NCBI GenBank assembly: GCA_013696785.1
Contig: JACCXW010000364.1
Span: 1-6,262 of the forward strand
Direction: 5' to 3'
Length of the DNA stretch: 6,262 bases
Source of the DNA: Geodermatophilaceae bacterium
Lineage (GTDB): Bacteria; Actinomycetota; Actinomycetes; Mycobacteriales; Geodermatophilaceae
In this document: positions 1-4,251 of the stretch, piece after piece
Layout: each line of letters begins with the position of its first letter
Numbering within the stretch: the stretch's first letter is position 1
The notes under the pieces: model-generated
What the model was told of the DNA's origin: nothing
What the model saw: the letters and a program-made list of their open reading frames with translations, nothing else
Database searches by the model: none
Position numbers and translations under genes: made by a program

Positions 1-267
1 GCGCAATCCGGACTCGATCCGTCGGTCCTGGCACGCCTGATCGGAAAGACGGTGATACTCGGCGTCCTCGACTTGTCCGACCCGGCGGTCGAGACAACAG
101 ACATCGTCGCGCAGCGGGTACGCCGGGTGCTCCGCTTCGTGGCTGCAGACCGGATCGTGCTCGCGCCGGACTGCGGGATGAAGTACCTGCCCCGCGACAG
201 CGCGGAGGGGAAGTTGCGGGCCATGACCGGGGCAGCGCGGCTGCTCCGTACCGAGTTCGGTTCCTGA
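1..267 (+). CDS. MetE-like cobalamin-independent methionine synthase II family protein, C-terminal part (5' end outside window)
   Basis: Frame 1 is open from the first base to a TGA at 265-267 and encodes the last 88 residues of a longer protein. The C-terminal sequence RIVLAPDCGMKYLPR matches the end of the MetE/UROD-like TIM-barrel family. In MetE the Cys of the PDCG motif (here codon 172-174) is a ligand of the zinc that activates a thiol substrate. The final segment KLRAMTGAARLLRTEF is the usual last helix. An internal GTG at 52 gives a 71-codon frame, but homology to the family extends upstream of it, so it is not the start. Short members of this family (about 340-370 aa) are often found away from methionine genes and may transfer methyl or other groups to thiols; that role is inferred. 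The next gene begins 15 bp downstream on the same strand, so this is probably the upstream gene of an operon with the ligase and lyase. Confidence 0.85.
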   Translation, partial: AQSGLDPSVLARLIGKTVILGVLDLSDPAVETTDIVAQRVRRVLRFVAADRIVLAPDCGMKYLPRDSAEGKLRAMTGAARLLRTEFGS

Positions 268-282
268 GCGGCCGGGGGATCC

Positions 283-1616
283 GTGCCGGACACCATTTCG
301 GGGCTGCTGACCGCCGCCGCCGACCGTGATCCCGACGGAATCTGGCTTCGGACGGATGAGGGCACGCTGAGCTTTGCCGCGGCGGCCGGTCAGGTCGGCC
401 GGCTAGCCGAGCGGCTGCGCGAGACGGGGGTAGGCCGCGGCGACCTCGTCGTCCTGATCGCGCGCACGACCCCGCCGTACCTCCTGTGCTGGCTTGCGCT
501 GGCGGCGCTGGGCGCGATCACGGTGCCCACTGATCCCGTCGGCACGCAGGCCGAACTCGCCGCGCTCGTCGGTCAGGTCGAACCGCGGTTGACGGTCGAC
601 GACGAGGTCATCCATCCGCTGGTCGGCGACTGGCGGATGGTCGAGCGGGACGGCCGGCCGCCACCGACGGACGTCAGGCCGGACGACCTGGCGGTGCTGA
701 TCCCCACGTCGGGCACCACCGGCCGCTCGAAGCTGGTCATGCAGACGCACCGTGCGTACGCCATGGCAGGCGAGGGGTTTCCCTACTGGATGGAGCTGAC
801 CGCCGCCGACCGGCTGATGACGTCGCTGCCGCTGTTCCACATCAACGCACCGGCGTACTCGGTGCTGGGTTCGCTGGCCTGCGGAGCCGGTCTGGTGCTG
901 TTGCCGCGGTTTTCTGCCAGCGGCTTCCTCGACTCGGCCCGGGCGCACGGGGCTACGGAGTTCAAAGGCCTGCGCATCGTCTGCGGCTACGCGCTGTCCG
1001 AATCGCCGTACGGGCTGATCTGGCGCCATGGCGAGCGTCCGTTCGGAACGTTGGGCGCGCCGCGCCAGCATCCAACCCTCGGCACCGTGAACGAGGCACG
1101 GGTGGTGGACGACGAGCTGCAGCTGCGCAACCCAACGGTCACGCCTGGCTATTGGGAGATGCCGACCGAGACGGCTTCGACGGTCGTCGACGGCTGGCTG
1201 CCTACCGGAGATCTCGTGACGGAGAACGCGGACGGCACGTACACCTTCGTCTCACGCCTAAAGAGGTGCTGCGCCGGCGTGGACAGAACCTGTCGCCCGC
1301 CGAGGTCGAGGACGCGATCCTCACCCACCCGGACGTACGCGAGGTCGCGGTGGTGGGTGTCCCGTCGGAGCTGTCCGAGGACGAGGTGAAGGCCTTCGTC
1401 GTACCGGAACCTGGCTGTCATCTGGACTTCGGGCAGCTTCGCACCTGGTCGGGCGAGCGCCTCTCCGCCTTCAAGGTCCCGCGGTTCTGGCAGGCTGTCG
1501 AGGCCCTGCCGCGAACGCCGACGACGCGGGTCGCCAAGCACCGGCTCCCGACCGGCCACCCGCCGGGGGAGTACGACGCCGAGGCGGGCGTATCCCGAGC
1601 GAAGGACGGATCATGA
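283..1616 (+). pseudogene. CaiC-like AMP-dependent acyl-CoA ligase, disrupted by a frameshift and an internal deletion
   Basis: This is a class I adenylate-forming enzyme (acyl-CoA synthetase/ligase: acid + ATP + CoA to acyl-CoA + AMP + PPi). The GTG start at 283 follows GGGGG at 274-278. Visible motifs are the P-loop TSGTTGRSK (residues 142-150), A4 LPLFHIN (His186), A5 GYALSESPYG (Glu240) and A8 LPTGD (Asp310), then SRLK at 325-327. After this Lys the frame breaks. Frame 1 continues into an Arg/Cys-rich tail that stops at 1389, while frame 3 continues with the expected KEVLRRRGQNLSPAEVE hinge and C-terminal domain to TGA at 1614-1616. One base is missing near 1263 (AAGAGG where AAGGAGG would keep frame). 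Separately, A4 His186 and A5 Glu240 are only 54 residues apart, against about 100 in the family. The join is at GATEF/KGLRIV (about 961-972), so roughly 50 residues including the adenine-binding Gly-rich strand are missing in frame. Restored, the product would be about 444 aa against about 500. Sequencing or assembly error remains possible for either lesion. Confidence 0.82.
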
Positions 1617-2401
1617 CCGGCTACCAGACGTCGATCGGCAGCTCCGACGAATCCACCATCTCGGTGCTTGGACAGGACCTGGCCCGCGATCTGATGGGGC
1701 AGGTGGGCTTCGCCGAACTCGCGTACTGGCTGGTCGCGTTGCGGCGGCCGAGCGCCGGTGAGCTGCGGGTCTTCGAGGCCGTGCTCGTCGCCCTGGCCGA
1801 CCACGGCCTCACGCCGTCGGCGATGGCCGCGCGGCTGACCCTGACCGGTGCGCCGGAGTCGGTACAGGGAGCCCTGGCCGCCGGCCTGCTCGGAGGCGGG
1901 TCCCGTTTCCTCGGCGTGACCGAGGACGCCGGACGCTTCCTCGCTGCGGCACTTGCAGGGCACACATCTGGTGACGGGACGCTTCCCGACTCCGACGAGG
2001 CATGGGACGACGTTGCCCGCGAGGCCGTGCGCGCCCAGCGTGCGGCGGGGCGCTACGTGCCGGGGCTCGGGCACAACGTGCACAAGAACGGCGATCCCCG
2101 GACGCCGGTGCTGTTGCGTGTCGCCGCCGAGGAAGGCCTGCTCGGGCCGCACCTACGCTTGTTCCAGGCGATCGGCCGGGTTCACCCGGACCTGCTGGGC
2201 CGCACCCTTCCGCTCAATGGAGCGGGGGTGTGCGGGGCGGCGCTGTGCGACCTGGGCTTCCCGGTGGAGATCCTGCGGGGGTTCGCCCTCCTGGCCCGCT
2301 CGGCCGGGCTGCTCGGCCACATCGCGGAGGAGATGCGTCGCCCGATTGGGCCGCGGATCTACCAGCACGTCGACGGGGCGACGGACTACCAGCCGTCCTG
2401 A
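1613..2401 (+). CDS. citryl-CoA lyase / citrate-synthase-fold protein, short form
   Basis: The 262-aa product resembles the short citrate synthase/citryl-CoA lyase homologues (COG0372-type fold). Recognisable blocks are LMGQVGFAELAYWL (28-40), DHGLTPSAMAAR (63-74), GLGHNVHKNGDPR (151-163), LPLNGAGVCGAALCDLGFP (199-217) and FALLARSAGLLGHIAEE (224-240). His64 in DHG and His154 in GLGH correspond to the two catalytic histidines of citrate synthase, and Arg229 lies where an oxaloacetate-binding Arg is found. The catalytic Asp of the NVDG-type motif is not present: the sequence reads NGAG, with Ala204 at that place. The fold is therefore clear, but citrate or citryl-CoA as substrate is only a family-based guess. 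The ATG overlaps the ligase stop (ATGA, 1613-1616), which suggests translational coupling, and GAAGGA at 1601-1606 is a good Shine-Dalgarno six bases upstream. Presumably it cleaves or condenses a CoA thioester made by the adjacent ligase. Confidence 0.82.
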   Translation: MTGYQTSIGSSDESTISVLGQDLARDLMGQVGFAELAYWLVALRRPSAGELRVFEAVLVALADHGLTPSAMAARLTLTGAPESVQGALAAGLLGGGSRFLGVTEDAGRFLAAALAGHTSGDGTLPDSDEAWDDVAREAVRAQRAAGRYVPGLGHNVHKNGDPRTPVLLRVAAEEGLLGPHLRLFQAIGRVHPDLLGRTLPLNGAGVCGAALCDLGFPVEILRGFALLARSAGLLGHIAEEMRRPIGPRIYQHVDGATDYQPS

Positions 2402-2408
2402 GATCCTT

Positions 2409-2425
2409 GGGCGCGCAACGCGCTC
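2409..2425 (+). terminator. short GC hairpin between convergent genes, possible terminator
   Basis: GCGCG (2411-2415) and CGCGC (2419-2423) form a five-pair stem with a CAA loop. In the + strand RNA a G-U and a further G-C pair extend it to seven. It sits in the 33-bp gap between the stop of the citryl-CoA lyase homologue and the stop of the VOC gene on the other strand, where a terminator is expected. There is no U-tract, which is common in high-GC actinobacteria, so the call rests on position and stem only. Confidence 0.3.
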
Positions 2426-2434
2426 GTGGTCCGG

Positions 2435-2944
2435 CTATTCGTCGAGTTGGTGGCCGGCGAAGTACATCAGCGGATCGCTGAGCAGCTCGATGCCGATGCC
2501 GTCCGGGTCCCTGAAGTACATCGACTCGGGGATTCCGATGTCCGGTCCGGCGTACTTCACGCCAGCTTCGTCCAACCGGACGCGCAGCTGCTCCCAGCGG
2601 TTGCGTGGCGTGGAAATAGCGATGTGTTGTACGCCGCCGATCGCTTCGACGCCCGGCTCGAGACCAAGACCCGGGAAGTCGAAGAAGCCGAGCAGCGTCT
2701 GGTTGCCGAGATCGAAGAAGAAGTGCGACGAGCCCGGATAGTCGCGGTTCTCGACCAGCTCGACCAACGGGAAGCCGAGCAAGCCCTGGTAGAACTGGAT
2801 CGTCTGCTCGACGTCGGAGCAGATCAGCGCCGCGTGGTGGATGCCCTGCCCTGGCGTGTCCCGCTCCGCAGGCGGAAGCACGTACTTCTCGCGCAGCTCC
2901 TGGCGTCGGGCCTCGAGTTCGACCAACTCGGTGTCGCTGGACAT
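2435..2944 (-). CDS. VOC superfamily (glyoxalase/dioxygenase-like) protein
   Basis: The 169-aa protein has a charged helical N-terminal extension (about residues 1-33) followed by two beta-alpha-beta-beta-beta modules typical of the vicinal oxygen chelate fold. Module 1 starts at GIHHAALICSDVEQTIQFYQ (34-53) and reads FFFDLGNQTLLGFFDF (75-90). Module 2 starts at VQHIAIS (105-111) and ends with MYFRDPDGIGIELL (142-155). Candidate metal ligands are His37, His107 and Glu153; His74 is another nearby histidine. The DPDG-x-x-x-E signature is the classic end of the fold in glyoxalase I, ring-cleaving dioxygenases and fosfomycin/bleomycin resistance proteins. Which reaction it catalyses cannot be read from the sequence. 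The ATG at 2944 is supported by a strong Shine-Dalgarno, GGAAGG (complement of 2951-2956), seven bases away. It is the last gene of the minus-strand block, 88 bp after the phosphatase, with an inverted repeat in the gap, so it may have its own promoter. Confidence 0.88.
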   Translation of the reverse strand: MSSDTELVELEARRQELREKYVLPPAERDTPGQGIHHAALICSDVEQTIQFYQGLLGFPLVELVENRDYPGSSHFFFDLGNQTLLGFFDFPGLGLEPGVEAIGGVQHIAISTPRNRWEQLRVRLDEAGVKYAGPDIGIPESMYFRDPDGIGIELLSDPLMYFAGHQLDE

Positions 2945-2968
2945 GGCGCACCTTCCGGCGGTTCAGAT

Positions 2969-2988
2969 AACGGGTCACTGTAACCGTT
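2969..2988. promoter_or_regulatory. imperfect inverted repeat upstream of the VOC gene, possible operator
   Basis: In the gap upstream of the VOC start, AACGG (2969-2973) and CCGTT (2984-2988) are perfect inverted arms. Nested inside is a second imperfect palindrome, GGTCAC-T-GTAACC (2973-2985), with one mismatched pair. On the minus strand it includes TACAGT, which fits a loose -10 box, but no convincing -35 box lies 16-18 bases upstream. The 20-bp span and position, 25-44 bp before the start codon, suit a dimeric repressor site. Confidence 0.35.
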
Positions 2989-3005
2989 GCAGGCGAAGGG
3001 ATCCT

Positions 3006-3031
3006 CGGCCGGAGCGGGAGAGTGCCGGCCG
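3006..3031 (-). terminator. GC-rich hairpin just after the phosphatase stop, possible terminator
   Basis: CGGCCGG (3006-3012) and CCGGCCG (3025-3031) can form a seven-pair stem with a 12-base loop. It begins one base beyond the phosphatase TAG (complement of 3033-3035). No U-tract follows on the minus strand. The position favours 3'-end formation or mRNA protection, but both arms are themselves self-complementary, so the stem could be a by-product of base composition. Confidence 0.3.
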
Positions 3032-3032
3032 G

Positions 3033-3836
3033 CTAGGTCACCAGGCGGCGGCGCAGCGCGTCCTGCTCGTCGGCGGCGAAGCCGTGCTCGTCGAGCCAGC
3101 CCAGCAGATCGCCGTGGCGGGCGTCGAGTGTGCCGAGAAAGCGCTCCATGTTCGCGGCGATCGGCCGATGGCTGTCCAGGCTGCGACCGGAGACATCTTC
3201 GGCGTACGTCCGGCTTGCCTCCAACCGCGCGACGAGTTGCGGCAGAACATCGGCGGTGGCGACGTAGTCGTCGATGATTGCCTCTCGTTGCACGCCCGCC
3301 ACACTGAGCGCCAAAGCGATGACGACCCCGGTGCGGTCCTTGCCGGCTGCACAGTGCACCAGTGCCGCGCCGTCCACCTGTCGGGTGATGGCTCGCAGCG
3401 CAGCGACGATGTTGTCCGGACGGTCACGGAGGTAGCCGAGGTAGTACCCGGCAGCGCCGTCCTGGCCGGGTGTGGCCCGGGCGCGGGCGTCTCCGCGCTG
3501 CCATGGCAGGACGTCGTCGGCCGCGAAGTCGGTGTTGTCGCCGCCCTCCGGGAAGAGCGACAGGTGCACGTGCGCGACCGCATCGTCCTGGCTCAGCCGG
3601 CCGGGGCCCTCGGAGCGGACCTCGACGCCGGTGCGCAGATCCACCACCAGCCGCACGCCGAGATCCTGCACCAGCCGGCGGACGTCCGCGTCGGTCAGCG
3701 ACTGCAGGTTGTCCGCCCGGAGCAACCGCCCGGGGGCGGTCGTCCCGCCATCGGAGGTCGGGAGATCCCCCACGTCGCGAACGTTGACGGCACCGTCCAG
3801 GTGCACCCATCGGCGCACGGTCGGGGTCGATGTCAC
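3033..3836 (-). CDS. PtpB-like tyrosine-protein phosphatase
   Basis: The product is a cysteine-dependent protein phosphatase of the actinobacterial PtpB/Y_phosphatase3 family, which removes phosphate from tyrosine (and in some members serine/threonine or phosphoinositide) residues. With the GTG at 3836 it has 267 aa, close to the 276 aa of M. tuberculosis PtpB. The P-loop HCAAGKDRTG spans 161-170, with nucleophile Cys162 and Arg168. The family N-terminal block LDGAVNVRDVG is at 13-23, although the usual second Gly is Asp24, and VVDLRTGVEVRSEG (64-77) follows. The C-terminal helices (180-267) correspond to the lid region of the family. A longer frame opens at 3962, but it would overlap the upstream gene and add about 42 low-complexity Pro/Thr/Arg residues with no family match. 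The GTG at 3836 begins VTSTPTVRRWVHLDG, the usual start. No signal peptide is seen, so the protein is cytoplasmic or leaves by an unrecognised route. Confidence 0.88.
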   Translation of the reverse strand: MTSTPTVRRWVHLDGAVNVRDVGDLPTSDGGTTAPGRLLRADNLQSLTDADVRRLVQDLGVRLVVDLRTGVEVRSEGPGRLSQDDAVAHVHLSLFPEGGDNTDFAADDVLPWQRGDARARATPGQDGAAGYYLGYLRDRPDNIVAALRAITRQVDGAALVHCAAGKDRTGVVIALALSVAGVQREAIIDDYVATADVLPQLVARLEASRTYAEDVSGRSLDSHRPIAANMERFLGTLDARHGDLLGWLDEHGFAADEQDALRRRLVT

Positions 3837-3848
3837 CTGCCGAGCGTA
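3836..3848 (-). promoter_or_regulatory. candidate -10 box giving a leaderless phosphatase mRNA
   Basis: On the minus strand TACGCT (complement of 3843-3848) fits the actinobacterial TAnnnT -10 pattern. It is followed by six bases and then the GTG at 3836, so transcription would begin at the start codon. No Shine-Dalgarno precedes this GTG, which agrees with leaderless translation. The -35 region is weak: ACCGCC at a 17-base spacing, or TTAACC at 20. Confidence 0.45.
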
Positions 3849-3861
3849 GGCGTCCGGTGCG

Positions 3862-3880
3862 ACCGGGCGGTTAACGCCCG
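3862..3880. promoter_or_regulatory. inverted repeat with an operator-like core upstream of the phosphatase
   Basis: Two overlapping symmetries lie in the 79-bp gap between the DUF6458-like gene and the phosphatase. CGGGCG (3864-3869) and CGCCCG (3875-3880) form a perfect inverted repeat with a five-base GTTAA spacer. The ten bases ACCGGGCGGT at 3862-3871 (ACCG-GG-CGGT) are identical to the core of the palindrome in the acyl-CoA dehydrogenase promoter at 6202-6211. The site lies 13 bases upstream of the proposed -10 box, over the -35 region. It could be a repressor operator, or a hairpin ending the upstream transcript. Confidence 0.4.
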
Positions 3881-3915
3881 TGTCGGGAGGAGTCAGCGGG
3901 TGTCGGCCGCTGGGC

Positions 3916-4140
3916 TCAGTAAAGGGTTCCGTCGTCGCGGTAGCGACGTTCCTCCACGACACGGTGGCTGGTGTTGCTCCGCTGATTCATCAGCACCAGC
4001 GAGATGATGATGCCGACGACACCGACCGCCATCAGGATGAATCCGACGACGGCGAGATCGACGCCGTTGACGTCGGCGGTGACGGCGAAGGCGAGAATGC
4101 CGCCCAGGGCCAGTAGGAAGATCGAGATGCCGACACCCAT
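3916..4140 (-). CDS. small two-helix membrane protein, DUF6458-like
   Basis: The 74-aa product opens MGVGISIFLLALGGILAFAV (TM helix about 4-20). It has a short acidic/polar loop TADVNGVD (21-28), a second TM helix (about 29-51, ending LVLMN), and a cationic tail with RVVEERRYRDDGTLY (60-74). This matches the small actinobacterial DUF6458 pattern, whose function is unknown. The ATG at 4140 is chosen over an in-frame upstream start at 4236 because GAGGAGG (complement of 4150-4156) lies nine bases before it and the family begins with MG-G-G-FLL. The upstream extension would add about 32 residues with no hydrophobic or family character. It lies between the acyl-CoA dehydrogenase (111 bp upstream) and the phosphatase (79 bp downstream) on the same strand. 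Both termini are predicted to face the same side, the basic tail most likely the cytoplasm. Confidence 0.8.
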   Translation of the reverse strand: MGVGISIFLLALGGILAFAVTADVNGVDLAVVGFILMAVGVVGIIISLVLMNQRSNTSHRVVEERRYRDDGTLY

Positions 4141-4149
4141 TGTGTCCAG

Positions 4150-4175
4150 CCTCCTCGTGCCGGCGATGCCGGCAC
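4150..4175 (-). promoter_or_regulatory. perfect 8-bp hairpin abutting the ribosome-binding site of the DUF6458-like gene
   Basis: GTGCCGGC (4157-4164) and GCCGGCAC (4168-4175) are perfect inverted arms with a three-base loop. On the minus-strand mRNA the hairpin ends exactly where the Shine-Dalgarno GAGGAGG (complement of 4150-4156) begins. It could be a terminator or 3' stabiliser for the dehydrogenase transcript, a structure that sets ribosome access for the membrane protein, or a DNA operator. Confidence 0.4.
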
Positions 4176-4251
4176 CTATCGCGACCGCGGCGGGTCCACG
4201 GCACTGTCGCTCAGTGTGGCAGGCAGCACCGCCCACTCGACACGAAGCGCG

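Noticed and set aside
52..267. Separate small 71-aa gene starting with GTG at 52
   Set aside because: Family similarity to the MetE-like C-terminus continues upstream of the GTG to base 1 in the same frame, so this is the tail of a truncated gene.
1257..1265. Programmed -1 ribosomal frameshift at CTA-AAG in the ligase
   Set aside because: A slip from AAG to AAA would restore the right frame, but the site is not an X-XXY-YYZ heptamer and I saw no clear downstream stem. Such ligases are not known to use frameshifting, and the second lesion near 961-972 makes plain mutation or sequence error more likely.
1953..2741. A 262-codon + strand frame crossing the lyase 3' end and the VOC gene
   Set aside because: It is out of frame with the conserved lyase and antisense to the VOC gene, and its Cys/Arg/Ser-rich product looks like shadow translation.
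3837..3962. N-terminal extension of the phosphatase from the ATG at 3962
   Set aside because: It would overlap the DUF6458-like gene by 47 bp and add residues with no family similarity. The GTG at 3836 matches the usual start of the family.
2841..4007. A 388-codon open frame on the + strand opposite the phosphatase
   Set aside because: It spans the VOC start, a gap, the phosphatase and part of the DUF6458-like gene in antisense. It has no recognisable motif and the opposite strand has strong family signatures.
4202..4216. CACTG-TCGCT-CAGTG inverted repeat downstream of the dehydrogenase stop, as a terminator
   Set aside because: Only five pairs with no U-tract. It is too weak to call beside the much stronger hairpin at 4157-4175 in the same gap.
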